A program made the translations under genes and the position numbers. A stretch of DNA of 64,000 bases from Cladopsammia gracilis (taxonomy: Eukaryota > Cnidaria > Anthozoa > Scleractinia > Dendrophylliidae), in the NCBI GenBank assembly GCA_022457155.1, contig JAJGOT010000201.1, forward strand, positions 273,501 to 337,500, given 5' to 3'. This document shows positions 22,137 through 33,743 of the stretch, in pieces (the first letter of the stretch is position 1; each line of letters opens with the position of its first letter). The notes beneath the pieces were generated by a model. That model was not told the DNA's origin. It ran no database searches and saw only the letters and a program-made list of their open reading frames with translations.

Positions 22137-24964
22137 AATACGCAGACTGGTTAGTAACCACAATTAATGACGCACTCCCCGAGGAAAACTGGGTTGTGCC
22201 CTCCCCACATCCATCATCTTTACTAATTCAAAATGTGCAAAATTTAAATGATGATTACCAAGCCCTTGTCAATTCAGTGCAACGCCACACAAAGTGCAGT
22301 ACAGCATACTGTATTCGAAATAAACCTGGACAGCAACCAACATGTCGCTTTAATCTCCCAAAGGATTGTCAGGAAGAAACAACACTTGACTTCCAACTGA
22401 TAAGAAAAGCTAATAGCGATGACCACGAAATAACAGTAGAAGAAATCACCCAAGCTCGAGTTCAAGCAACCCTGACTACTAAACGCAACGATGATCGTAT
22501 TAACTCCCACAACCGAGTCATGCTACAGCACTGGAGAGCCAATGTTGATCTTCAAGCCATCATTGATACTGACCAATGCATTCGCTACATGGCAAAGTAT
22601 GCTACTAAAGGTGAACCAAGATCCCAGTCAGCAACTGAAATACTAAGTGTCTGTGTAAACAAGCTTCGTGACACAGACATTGCCACAACTGCATTGCGAA
22701 GTGCGATGATCCAAGTTGTTGGAGAGCGTGACATAGGATCACAAGAAACAGCCCACCTGCTTCTTGGAAAACCCTTGTATTCATCAACGTTTTCATTTGT
22801 ATGTGTGTCATTGGATGGAAGTCGAAGAGTTCGGACTGGACAAGACGAGAATGACAATCAAGGGGATGAAGCATTAGACCCTTCAATACTTGACAGTTAT
22901 GCTGCTCGAGCTAACTGGCAAGAACATACTCCACGTATTCTTGATCTCAACCTGGTTCAATTTGCTTCCGCTTACTATGTCTCGAAAGGAGAGCTCAAAC
23001 GCCGTAAACAAGAAGTTATCATTAGAACATTTCCAAATTTTTCCCCTTATCCATCAGGACAGAACTATGGAAAGTACTGTAAATATCAGCTGATTAAATA
23101 CAAGCCATGGTCTGGAGAAGTTAATACCGCATGGAATGGACTTGAAGACTCAGATGAGATTCACATACAATGTTACCATGCATTTCTTACATCAGACAGT
23201 GCTGCAGATTACATTCCAATGTTGGCACAAGAGCAACAACAAGCTCAACGTTACACTGATGAAGAACAAGAAAATGATGATGATGATGATGATGACGATG
23301 AAGAACCACGGCATGAAGAAGAACCTGAAGAGTGGATGTTGCTGTGCCGCTTAAATCAACAGTATGATCATGACAACTCACAAGAAAACCCCACTCACGA
23401 AAACCTCAACTTTGACTGGACAACAACAGCAAGGACAATGCTCCCTGGTTTAGTTCGTGAATCTGCAAATTGGATCACAAAAAGCAGAAACGAAGCACGA
23501 GAAGACCCAACTGTTGCACACAGGCGACAGCACCACCCTGTTAATCCAGAACAATTAAATGCAGATCAGCGCCTTGCTTACAATATACTAGCAATGCATC
23601 ATGAAGCTCTCAACAATGAAACACCAAATGAACCACTTCGCATGATAATTACCAGAACAGCAGGATCAGGGAAGTCATTTCTTATCAATGCATTAATGAC
23701 CATTCTAGGAGATAAGTGTAAGCTCACAGGAACTACTGGAATTGCTGGATACAACATTCAGGGTTGTACATTACACTCTGCATTACAGCTGTCAGTGCGT
23801 AACCACAACAATTCCGACTTGCAAGGACAAGCATTACAACGTCTACAACTTCGCTTCACTGGCAAGCATTACCTTATCACTGATGAAATGCCTATGCTCG
23901 GACAGAGGACATTGGCTTGGGTCGATAAGCGTCTGCGACAGGCTACTGGTAAACTTAATGAACCACTTGGAGGAATTTCAGTGATCTTACTTGGAGATTT
24001 TGCTCAGTTACCACCTGTTGGTGACAAGCCTATTTATGCTACATCACCCAGTTCACTTCTAGGTCAACATGGTTATTCAATATATACCCTTTTCGAAACA
24101 GTTGTGATGTTAAGACAAAACATTAGACAAGCTGGAAACAATCCACAGGCTGAAGTTTTCCGAGAAGTTCTTATGCGCATGCGAAATGGTCAAAGCACGC
24201 AAGCTGACTGGCAAAAACTTTGTGAAAGAACACCACAGCACATCAACATGGACAATTTCTCAGATGCGCCACGGTTATATTTCAACAAGGCAAGTGTAGC
24301 AAACTACAATTACAAGAAACTTAGCAACCTGGCATCACCAATTGCTCGCATATCTGCTGTTCATTCAGGCAGAAATGCAAAGGCCGCCACATCAGATGAT
24401 GCTGGAGGACTTGAGTCGGTCATATTTCTCGCACGAGGAGCAGCTGTGATGCTAACGTGCAACCTTTGGCAGGAAGTTGGACTGTGTAATGGTGCATCAG
24501 GTCTTGTACATGACCTCATCTTCCATCCTGAACGCCCTCCCCCGTGTTTGCCTATTGCAGCACTGGTGCATTTTCAGCACTACACAGGACCTTCTTTTCT
24601 GCACACACACCCTCAGATTGTCCCGATACCACCACACTTATTTGAATGGGAGACTGAAGGGCAGCGATTGTCAAGACAGCAACTGCCACTTCGCTTACGG
24701 TATGCAATGACAATTCACAAGTCGCAAGGACAAACATTATCAAGAGTGGTTATTGACCTTGGAAAAGCAGAAAGAGCTGCAGGATGTAGTTTTGTTGCAC
24801 TCTCTAGAGTACGCTCTTTACATGATGTGGTTCTTCAGCCATTGTCCTTTCAAAGATTGCAGATGATAGGTAAAAGCAAGCAATTACAACAAAGGCTCAG
24901 AGAAGAAGAACGATTACAACAACTAGCTGAAATCACTGCACATCAATATCAGCAGCGCCATTAG
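22137..24964 (+). pseudogene. Helitron C-terminal Rep and Pif1-like helicase
   Basis: One continuous frame, open from 21992, of about 940 codons after the frameshift. It contains the end of Rep (YMAKYATKGE near 22590), a poly-Asp/Glu linker at 23270-23330, then a Pif1-like SF1B helicase: Walker A TAGSGKS near 23660, Walker B DEMPML near 23883, LLGDFAQLPPV near 23990, and motifs V/VI MTIHKSQGQT and FVALSRVRS near 24710-24815. It ends at TAG 24962-24964. This half is undamaged, unlike the N-terminal pieces. Confidence 0.93.
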
Positions 24965-26500
24965 TTTGCATGCACGTCAACCGTTTCACAAATACATCTT
25001 TTTATTTCAATGTCACATGGCCACAGTCTCTGAATACCATTTTTTTAATGTCAAGGTAAGACATTGTCACAAAAATCCTTTTTAACAACTTAATTTCAAC
25101 CTAATGTTTTCCAAATAGACTACATAGATTTTAGTTCAGCTAGTGTTGCTAGTGTTTACATCCTCACCACTTCTGGCAGGTAAGTGACAAAAAATACAGT
25201 CAAATCGGGATAACTCATCTCATGAAAACAAGAATATTGTTTAATGTGTACAAAATTAAACTCTTCGGTTCAAAAACTTAAGAGAAAATAAATTGTTTAT
25301 CAAACACGGTTTCAGTTCTCAAGATTCTACTTTATTTTTAACAATAATAATATTATAAATTCTATCAGTAACATAATTTTGCCCTTTACACAGGGACTCC
25401 ATGTAACATGGACAATGTGATCCATCATCCAAATAATCTAGATTTGTCTTTATTCATTCAACACTATTAATACCATGTAAGTAATGACGGTCGGTAACCT
25501 TCCAAATTCATACTCAGAGACAAGTCACACAACTTGGTCAGCGGATTGTCATCACATGAGACTGGGAGACTAAAGTTTTTGGAAAAAATATACATTTTTA
25601 ATGCATTCCATACCCCCAGAATCTCACCTGACAACCATCCACAGACCACTCATAACAAACACAGTGGCCACCGTATTACAAGAGTTTGCTAGAGCTGCTG
25701 GTCACACTGTCAACTGCAATTTTCTTGGTGACAAAAAAACCATAAAATCAATACATATTTCTCATATTAAAATAAAACAATTGCAACTATAACAAATGTT
25801 ATAATTTTTGACTGCACGTAATGATTACAATGGGGGAGGGAAGATACTAAAATTTGACCTCCATTCAGTGGCCAGTTACCTATTTGCCACAAATAACAAC
25901 TGCATAGACATTTCGTGGAATGACTAAAGAGATCAATGCAATATGTAACATCTTCTTGTATCTTGCTATTACATACAGTGTATCTATCCCAGAGACTGGG
26001 GATGCATACGGACAGATATTCGGTATACTCAAACTTATTGGATCAGGGTGTCGTTAACCCCTAACAAAGGCACATCACGCTCCCAATCAATGTGCACTTA
26101 CATGATAAGGACCAAAATAATTCATTTCTTTCTTCTAGCTGCCCACCCCTAGCTTCGCGAGGTTTTGCGGATCACGTATTTCTAGTAATTAATACGAAAG
26201 CCAACGTACCATGTAAAAAAGAAACAAACAAAATGGATCGAAATCTACCAATCATAACGCACGGACGTGACCTTTTGACCTCATTAAAGCGAACATCTGT
26301 TTCCTGAGAGGTAAGCTAAGATGATTGACGGCAGTGAAAAACGAAACCGTTGGTGGAAATTGGAATCTCAAAATCCGCATGTTATTGAAAGGCGCAGTAA
26401 TGTGGACATAAACTTCACTTACCTCAACATTATCTTTTCGTTGTGTCGCAAATTTGGGCGCAAATGATATCCATTTTAGAGTATTTTGTGGCTTTAATAC
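24965..26500. other. Helitron 3' flank, no gene recognised
   Basis: AT-rich non-coding sequence with no convincing ORF. A Helitron CTRR end with hairpin was looked for and not found. CTAGCTTCGCGAGG near 26151 and TTCTAGTAATTA near 26178 are weak candidates. Confidence 0.4.
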
Positions 26501-27152
26501 GAGTTTTCGTTATTATTTTGAATTTAATAAACAAACAAGCACCCGGGGAAAATAATTCCCACAGATCCACAGCCTAAAGAGACCAAGCTTCTCTGTTGCT
26601 TCAGAGTTGAAAGCCAAATGAAATTGATTGCTTCAGGTTTGAAAACCAAATGAAATACATCGATTGAATGAGAAAATAATCTTCAATATATTCAGTTTTG
26701 TTTTGTTATTATCTCGAATTTAATAAACAAAGAAACACCCGGGGAAAATAATTCCCACAGATCCGCAGCCTAAAAAGACCAAGCTTCTCTGTTGCTTCAA
26801 GGTTGAAAGCTAAATGAAATTGATTGATTGAATGAGGAAATAATCTTAACCCTATTTGGTGACTTTTCCTAAAATTTACCTGGAAACATTTTCTCCTTAG
26901 CGTCATTGGGTTGAAAGCCAAATGAAATTGATTGATTGAATGAGAAAATGATCTTAAATATATTCAGTTTTGTTTTGTTATTACCGGTATCTCGAATTTA
27001 ATGAACAAAGAAGCAACCGGGGAAAATAATTTCCACAGATCCGCAGCCTAAAGAGACCAAGCTTCTCTGTTGCTTCAAGGTTGAAAGCCAAATGAAATTG
27101 ATAGATTGGATGAGAAAATAATCTTAAATATATTCAGTTTTGTTTTGTTATT
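26500..27152. repeat. Tandem repeat, ~200-290-bp units
   Basis: At least three partial copies. Each starts near TCGAATTTAATAAACAAAG, continues with GGGGAAAATAATTCCCACAG and ends with AATATATTCAGTTTTGTTTTG. A fourth partial copy resumes at 27326, after a MITE. Unit length varies because of internal insertions. Confidence 0.8.
26846..26912. mobile_element. piggyBac-type MITE fragment
   Basis: TTAACCCTATT followed by GACTTTTCCTAAAATTTA closely resembles the left end and interior of the MITE at 47245-48180. Only about 60 bases remain and no right end is present. Confidence 0.45.
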
Positions 27153-27153
27153 A

Positions 27154-27323
27154 TAGTAGAACCTCTACTAACGGCCACCTCTCCACCACGGTCAGGTTTC
27201 CTTGTCCCGACTTCTCGTTTACACACTCAAATCCTCCAATTGATAACCGCCTGTTAATTGCCACCTCTCCACAATGGCCAGAAAGGTCTGTCCGAAGGTG
27301 GCGGTTGTAGAGAGGTTCAACTG
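27154..27323. mobile_element. Tc1/mariner- or pogo-type MITE, 170 bp
   Basis: Ends are inverted: AGTAGAACCTCTAC... and ...GAGAGGTTCAACTG. It is flanked by TA (27152-27153 and 27324-27325). It splits a tandem repeat unit exactly: TTTTGTTATTA on the left joins TCTTGAATTTAAT on the right. It is non-coding. Confidence 0.75.
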
Positions 27324-27325
27324 TA

Positions 27326-27855
27326 TCTTGAATTTAATACACAAAGAAGCACCCAGGGAAACCTATCAATACTGGCCATTTGGGCAACGGGCAATCCCGA
27401 GCAATCAAGACAGCTCCATCTTGAAAGTTCTGATAGTCACGGCACAGAATTTCATTCATCTTGCCAGCTTGCGGAACCAGCCATATAATAAGAAGATTTA
27501 CAAACCACCCCCTCCCCCCCTCCCCAGAACTTCATAATAAATAAAGAGCCTATTGCCCCCACAACAAATAGTAATTTTTCCCTGCACTCTTCCTTAATTC
27601 TTACTCTAATAAAACTGATAAACAATGCAAGTAAGAGGGAAACTTACCCCACTTCGAACAATGTTAAGAAAATGTAGTATGGTCTTCCACGATCTATCAG
27701 GAAGCTTTGTTGACAACTTTAGGTGCAATTGGATCCAGTCGGGGACTCTCAGAGATTTCTCTCATACTCATACTCATACTCATTTTTTCTTTGGACAAAT
27801 CTGTTCAAGGGGGGAAAGGTTCAATGAGGTTAACCCTATGTGAAGCACCAACCCG
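27326..27855. other. No gene recognised
   Basis: Begins with the rest of a tandem repeat unit. It also holds a short CTCATA repeat near 27762-27782 and a pyrimidine-rich run near 27505. No supported ORF. Confidence 0.5.
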
Positions 27856-28041
27856 AGTAGTTGGTGGGGGATGGCTCAAATACCGTTTTTCAGACCCCTA
27901 AATAAGCCGCCAAACGGCCGAGTTACCGGCTCCCGCCAGGACTCATTGCATTCGTCCTGGGGGAGCCGGTAACCCCGCCGTTTGGCAGCTTATTTAGGAG
28001 TCTGAAAAACGGTATTTGAGCCCTGCCCCCACCAACTACTC
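27856..28041. repeat. 186-bp palindrome with 87-bp arms
   Basis: Arms 27856-27942 and 27954-28041 are near-perfect inverted copies separated by 11 bases. The arms contain CAAATACCGTTTTTCAG and GCCGGTAACC-type blocks. The palindrome lies directly before PolB-B. It could be two terminal inverted repeats of Polinton-like elements joined head to head, or an independent foldback element. Confidence 0.85.
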
Positions 28042-28159
28042 TGGACACCCCCTCCCTCAAACCCCGTAAGAGGGGGCAAATGCGTTTTTACCGAGCCCGC
28101 CCGCAACGGCAAGCGAGACATAACCAACTGAAGAAAGCTAAAACCCTTGTATATACGCA

Positions 28160-31100
28160 ATGGCGCAACCCCGACAACGAAGACGACGTGATGCCGATCA
28201 ACGCGAGCTGATTGCCTGGCTGGACGAACAGGAACGAAATCTTGAGCGGATCGAGCCTGTCGACGACAATAATGCTGAGGTCGAGCCTCAAATTAATCCG
28301 CCGGAGCTAGATTTTGAACAACTTGTTCAAGTCTATGATCGGGTTGACCGATGGATTGACCGCGGCAGACGAATAATCCGGTTCCGCTTTGCAACCGATC
28401 TCGAAAAATCCCTTGTCGCCAGAATTTTGAACAAAATCAAGCAAAATGTTCACACACGCCATGCAATCAATTTACTCTTCACATTAGAGTTACGAAACAC
28501 TGAAACCGAAGAGTTGAGAGAATTTTATCAAAACAACCATTATAAACGTTGGCTAGCCACTCTTTCCGAGACACGACAGTGGTTGCAAGCTCAGGAAGAG
28601 TTTCGTCTTCAAAACGCAAGACTCAAGAGGCCTGACACCAAATGGGTTTACGAACGCACTGTCCTGCTTGATCTTAAAGTCGTGCTGGACCGACAACCTC
28701 TGCAAATAGGCCTTGGGCGGCTTCCTGATTGGATACGCAACAAAAGAGAAGTCATTGCCCTTGACACTTTCAACGACAATCTTTGTCTCTTTCGTTGCTT
28801 GGCTGTCCATCGAGGAGCTCGTAGAGATCGCAACACTCGCAGAACCAGGGAACTCGCGGAAAGCTTCTTCGCAGTTTATCCGGGGCTTCGAGACCAGCTA
28901 ACTTTGCGGCACTTCTCTAAAATCGAAAGGCATTTCAAGCAAGGAATTGCCGCCTACCTTGTTCTCCCCAATGGTGACTTCATTTTATCTCACACACCTG
29001 CGAATTACGACAAGGTGGGCGCTTCAACCATGGCTGTCGGTATTCATGAAGGGCCACGCCTTCTTGATCACCAATATCAATAAAGTCACAAACAATTACA
29101 CTTGTGGCGAGTGTGGGGGGAGGTTCACACGAGCTTGTCATTTAACTCGCCACGCCAAGAAGTGTACTCGAGGCCAAACCAAAATCGACTGCCCCTGGAA
29201 ACGTGTCCTCCCTCCGGAGTTAGCTTTTGAGAAAGCCTTTTATCCAGAAGGCGGTTTCGGTGTCAAGGCAGTGTGCTGGCTCGAGTGGGTGGCGAAACAG
29301 GCCGGCATTCACATTCATCATCACAGATGCGGCCATGGCGGTGAGAGCTATATTAGTGGGGCTCCAGTCGACGGCTATCACCCAGAAAGCAATAAAGTTT
29401 TTCAGTTTCACGGTTGTTTCTGGCACGGCTGCGAGGAGTGTTACCCCGAGGGCACGAGGGACGAAGTTGTATATGTTGACCGAAGGGGCAACACAATCAC
29501 AAGGATGGTTGCTTATCAAAAAACTCTGCAACGAACTTAGTTGCTTCGAGACGCCGGGTACACCGTGGTAGAGCGGTGGGAGCACGAAAAGCCTTACCCC
29601 TGGTTGAATGACCGTTGCCCACAGAAAAGAAACAGAACCTATTCACACGCGATCAACTACGACTTTGAAGCGTATCAGGACAAGACCAAGGCAGCTCGCC
29701 CGACATACGGTCTCTCTTATGAAAGCAAACATGTGCCTATCTCAGTCTCCATTGCCGACACGTGGAACCCCGAGCCTGAGTACATTTGCTCCAAAGATCC
29801 TGACGAGCTTATCGGGCTGTTTTATGCCTCCCTGGAGTGGCGAAGCGCAGCTATCCGAGAGGCTGTGGCTGATCAATATATGCCTCCAGACCTTGAGAAT
29901 CTCCCTGAGAAGCAACTCAAGCTCATCGACAAATGGTGCAACCAAGTGCCTGCGGTCGGCTTCAACTCAGGTCATTACGATCTCAAGCTTATCCGCAAGT
30001 ACTTTGTTTCTCATTTCGCTCAAGAGAACGGGGTCTTCGCCGCGGAGAAAGAGGGTCGCATCATGTTCATCAATACTCCCAGCTACAAGTTCTTGGACAT
30101 CGTGAATTAGTTGGCCCCAGGCATTACGTACGACAAGTGGGTCAAGACGTATGGAGCGACACAGACTAAGTCCTGGCTCCCATACGAGTGGTTTGACAGT
30201 GCTGACAAGCTTGATTACCCTGGGCTCCCCCCATACGAGTGCTGGTACTCACATCTCAAAAAAGCCTTCGTTCTTTCTCCCAAGGAGCACGAAGACTGTA
30301 ATCGCATCTTCCGTGAGAAAGGCATGAAGACATTCGGAGACTGGCTGGAGTATTACAACAATCTAGACGTGTCTCCCTTCCTCGAAGCTCTCCAAACGAT
30401 GAAGGGTTTTTACACGAGCCTCAGGGTTGACATCTTCAAAGACGCGGTCTCCTTGCCAGGAGTATCAATGCAATACGTCTTGCGAGGCTCATTGAGAGGG
30501 GGACGCAGGGCTACAGAACTATACGCCCCGGGTCCAGAAGCGTACGCCATGCTGAAGGGGGCTGTGGTTGGCGGGCCAAGCCTTGTCTTCACCCGCAAAT
30601 ACGTGCGCGGTGAAACCCGCATCCGCTCTCACAAATACGACTTAGCCCGCATCACGAAACGGATTGTGGGGTTTGATGCGAATTCTCTTTACCCAAGCAC
30701 GATGCTGCAAGAGATGCCCTGCTGTTGTGCATTACGAAGACCCAGAGGAGGCGGTTAGAAAGCTTCCCCTTCTCCTTCTCATAGGCAGGTGTTTCGGGTT
30801 TGCGGAGGTTGACATCGAAGTCCCTCGAGAGTTGTGGGAGAAGTTGGAAGAGTTTCCCCCGCTCTTTATCAACCAACCAGTGCCTAACGAATGCGTGCCC
30901 CAGCATATGCACGATTACCTCCAAGAAAGTGGCCGAACCCGCTTTCCCGACCAAAAAAAGGTTATGGGTGTGTTGTCAGCAAAAAAGATGCTTATCTACG
31001 CACCCCTCTTTAAATGGTATCTCAACAGCGGGCTCAAGATCACGGCAGTCTACCGCACGATCGATGATAGACCCAAAAAGCTCTTCGACTCGTTCGTTCG

Positions 31101-31926
31101 CGAGGTCGCCGGCAACCGAAGGAAAGGCGACGCTGACAAGGATGAGGCACTGCTTGCTGAAGTATTCAAGCTCCTTGGCAACAGTGCTTACGGCAAGTTC
31201 ATCGAAGCCGTGGAGCGCCAGACAAGAGCGTTGTACACAACTGACGAGGACGAGGTCGACAAACACCTGCGCTCTGCCTTGTTCGAAGACCTCGAAGAGA
31301 TCGGAGAGGCCTACAAGATCGAGCTGCGCAAGCAAAAGGTCACAATTGACCGCCCTTTTCAAGTCGGCATCGTCGTATATCAACTTGCTAAGTTACGCAT
31401 GCTGGAGTTCTATTACGATTTCCTAGATTACTATCTAGACAGGCGCGACTTCGAGCTCATCCAGATGGACACGGACAGCATGTACTTCTCCCTTTCGTAT
31501 GACACTCTCGAAGAAGCAGTTCGCCCCGAGCTCCGCGACCAGTTCGAGGCGAAGAGGAATTGGTTAGCGTGGGATAAGTGGAGCGGCAGAGAGCCGGGCT
31601 TGTTCAAGCTTGAGAAGGAAGGCACACGGGCCATCGCCCTGTGCAGCAAGTGTTATTACGTAGAAAACGAGGCTAGCGGAGGGGCCAAGATGTCCTCCAA
31701 GGGCGTCAAGAAGCAGAACGAGTTGCGTTGGGAAAGGTACGAAAGTGCCCTGCAAGGGGGCAGGGACATGGCCAACAACAGGGTCTTTCGAATGTACAAC
31801 GGGGCCATGTTCACGTACAAGCAGCACAAGCTGGGTCTTTCCACTTATTACGACAAGCGTTGGGTACTGCCAGACGGCATCCACACAGAGCCAATCGAGT
31901 TTCACAACCCAGCTGGTGGCAACTGA
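28160..31926 (+). pseudogene. Polinton-like DNA polymerase B (PolB-B)
   Basis: Protein-primed-type PolB in three frames. The N-terminal part (28160-29083) has a DNLCLFRCLA region. After a frameshift near 29040 come a C2H2-like finger (CGECGGRFTR) and a Vsr-like nuclease motif FHGCFWHGCEEC near 29405. Stops TAG 29538-29540 and TAG 30108-30110 follow. Exonuclease motifs are NYDFEAY near 29660, FNSGHYD near 29960 and YYNNLD near 30352. Pol A FDANSLYP lies near 30670, then a frameshift near 30720. Pol B LLGNSAYGK lies near 31172 and Pol C MDTDSMYF near 31465. The protein ends YDKRWVLPDGIHT...GGN with TGA at 31924-31926. The start follows the same TATATAC motif as the small ORFs. Confidence 0.93.
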
Positions 31927-31929
31927 GTG

Positions 31930-32889
31930 ACCCGGCGGCACAACCATCAGTTCTTCACGGACAAACCCGCGCTTGGGCCCGTTGTAAAGGTAACACACGA
32001 CAGGCGCATCTGGCTTGGTGACAACCTTCTCGATGTTGTAGACCTTCAAAGACCAGATCGGATCTGTCGCTCGTCGAATACCACCCTCAAGCTCATCGGG
32101 GTAATACAGATATCTCACACTCACACTGGATGGGAGCTTCTTTTCATTCACCCCCACAGGCCTAACATACGGAGTCGCGGGCTTGGATGAAACGGCTTTC
32201 TCTTTGATTGCTTGAGCGGGCTTCTTGCCAGTCAATCTAGTTATTTCATTGTTCAAGGCAGAGACAACTGCAAGCAATCTTTTAACCCAAGCAGTCGAAC
32301 GGCCAGAGGGTAGATTCATTTCAACTGCATACTGGTAACCAAACAATCGTTCAGCCAGGGTTCTGTTGAATCTTTCAACAATCGCTTGGTCTCTGTGGAT
32401 ATCAACGCGCCCACGGCGAATGGCTGTTTTATGAGCCCCCATCTCTTTAGTCACAGCTCCCATAAACTCTGTGCCCGGGTCTACTTGCAACAGTTGTGGC
32501 CATTTCGAAGGCCCCCGCCTGTAAACAGGTGTCAACGCCTTCGAAACTTCATCAGACTCTTTCGAGGTCAAGGGCTCTGCTGCTTTGTAACGGCTTGCTA
32601 CATCAACAACTGTCAAAGCATATTTGTAAATCTTTCGCCCATGAGGAAGTTTGTCGTGTGGCAAAAAAGTAGATCCACTTGATGCACTGCACTAGGAGTT
32701 TGAACATCAAACTTTGGCCGAGGGATATGACGTGGCGCTAGGAGGTAAACTTGCCAAAGGGCTTGTTTGACGAGCCATTTCTTTGCGACATCATCAGAGA
32801 CCTTGGCTGCTGCAGCTAGCTTTGACAGCGGCAAGGCCTTTCCAGTAGCCTTTGGGGCTGTAATAGATCTTTGATAGTTTCGCCTCCAT
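31930..32889 (-). pseudogene. Polinton-like integrase (retroviral type)
   Basis: Start ATG at 32889, directly after a TATATGTGT-like motif. The N-terminus reads YYSPKGYWKGLAAVK and then shifts frame near 32820. The second frame gives WQVYLLAPRHIPRPKFDV. Another frameshift near 32660 leads to the catalytic core: VVDVASRYK near 32610, VDPGTEFMG near 32490 and a conserved Glu in VERFNRTLAERLF near 32370. The core is followed by a chromodomain-like SVRYLY / SLKVYNIEKV region. The normal stop is lost, and the frame runs on to 31564 under PolB-B. It is convergent with PolB-B, as in many Polintons. At least two frameshifts make it a pseudogene. Confidence 0.9.
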
Positions 32890-32902
32890 ATACATATGTG
32901 TT

Positions 32903-33331
32903 TTACAGAAAGCGAAACGCCGCATATCCAAGGGCGAGTGCGCCAGTGCCGATAAACAAGAGTTCGCCTTGCTTCTGCTGTGGGCCTGGTTTATAGAAGT
33001 CAGAGAACTCGGGTTCTTTGGGGAGTGTTATTTGCTGATCTCGATGTGTTTGGTTGTAAAGCACCAGAGCTTGGTCAGTGTCTTGAAAGTTGTGTTTCGC
33101 TTGATCTTTGATCCGATCATTGCTGGCAATCCAGTCGAGGAGTTTTGTGCGGTCGTTTTGATATTTAGCGTAGGCCGCTTGATAGGCCTCTAACGCCTTG
33201 TCGTGTCTGATCTTCTCATCCAGAGCGGCTTGTCCGTTGTCGCCGGATAAGTATTTTGCTAGGTAGTTACCACCAGTAAAAGCGGCGGCATTCAAAATTG
33301 CTCCACCAACCATAATAGCGATTGAGGCCAT
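32903..33331 (-). CDS. Small membrane-associated protein of PolB-B element
   Basis: 142 codons, ATG at 33331 six bases after a TATATATAG motif. It has an N-terminal hydrophobic Ala/Gly-rich segment (IMVGGAILNAAAFTGG, residues 6-21), a charged helical middle (residues 30-105) and a C-terminal hydrophobic segment (GTGALALGYAAFRFL). The frame is intact. It lies 14 bases from the integrase start and is co-oriented with it. No known domain. Polinton-like elements often encode small hydrophobic minor-virion proteins, but that role is inference. Confidence 0.7.
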   Translation of the reverse strand: MASIAIMVGGAILNAAAFTGGNYLAKYLSGDNGQAALDEKIRHDKALEAYQAAYAKYQNDRTKLLDWIASNDRIKDQAKHNFQDTDQALVLYNQTHRDQQITLPKEPEFSDFYKPGPQQKQGELLFIGTGALALGYAAFRFL

Positions 33332-33346
33332 TGCTATATATATGAT

Positions 33347-33567
33347 TTACATTGAGGCAGGGAGGATTTTCTGGTCCTCGAGGTATTTCTTGAGCGCAAT
33401 GCTCCCAGCCATGACGGCAGTGAACTTCACGTAGTTCATGAGATTCGAGTGGCGTCGGCCGTGAGATTTTCTTTGATGATCTTTTTGCCAACCCAGCCAA
33501 TACCTGCGACAAGGCCAGTGATTGTGGCTGCATCGAGAACAGATTTCACGAGCTTGTTGTCAGCCAT
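33347..33567 (-). pseudogene. Small hydrophobic protein, frameshifted
   Basis: ATG at 33567 follows TATATATACACC. The first 43 codons (MADNKLVKSVLDAATITG, then LVAGIGWVGKKI) end at a TGA near 33436. The neighbouring frame continues with NYVKFTAVMAGSIALKK and ends at TAA 33347-33349. One small indel near 33440 would explain both. Two predicted membrane segments. The product is not recognised. Confidence 0.6.
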
Positions 33568-33584
33568 GGTGTATATATAAGATT

Positions 33585-33722
33585 TTAATTTTCATTCTGC
33601 TCCTCGTCATTTGTTACTATTTGCCAAACTGTTTTTAGGGCGACAATGTTGAATTCACACATAGCAAAAAGAATACCTCCGATTGCAGCCGCGTTTACGA
33701 AGACTTGACAGAGATTTGCCAT
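33585..33722 (-). CDS. 45-residue hydrophobic protein
   Basis: ATG at 33722 lies directly after TATATATATACACC, stop TAA at 33585-33587. The sequence MANLCQVFVNAAAIGGILFA starts a single membrane segment, and the tail is acidic (NDEEQNEN). It is too short for ordinary ORF calling. It is supported by the motif shared with its neighbours and by tight spacing to the genes on both sides (about 18-21 bases). The function is unknown. Confidence 0.6.
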   Translation of the reverse strand: MANLCQVFVNAAAIGGILFAMCEFNIVALKTVWQIVTNDEEQNEN

Positions 33723-33743
33723 GGTGTATATATATAAGATTTT

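Larger units (their letters stand above)
19208..24964 (+). mobile_element. Helitron (rolling-circle transposon)
   Basis: A single transposase, now in several pieces, has a Rep/HUH nuclease near 21950 and a Pif1-like helicase from about 23550, which defines Helitrons. The coding part spans 19478-24964. The terminal TC and CTRR ends with a hairpin could not be placed with confidence. The 3' end probably lies in 24965-26500. The element carries two in-frame stops and two frameshifts, so it is inactive. Confidence 0.92.

Noticed and set aside
23187..23381. His-rich ORF on the minus strand
   Set aside because: Antisense of the poly-Asp linker in the Helitron helicase segment.
25960..26200. Helitron 3' terminus
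   Set aside because: Candidate CTAG words have no convincing upstream hairpin at the expected distance.
31564..31930. Integrase frame continuing under PolB-B
   Set aside because: The antisense extension exists only because the integrase stop is lost. No integrase motif lies there.
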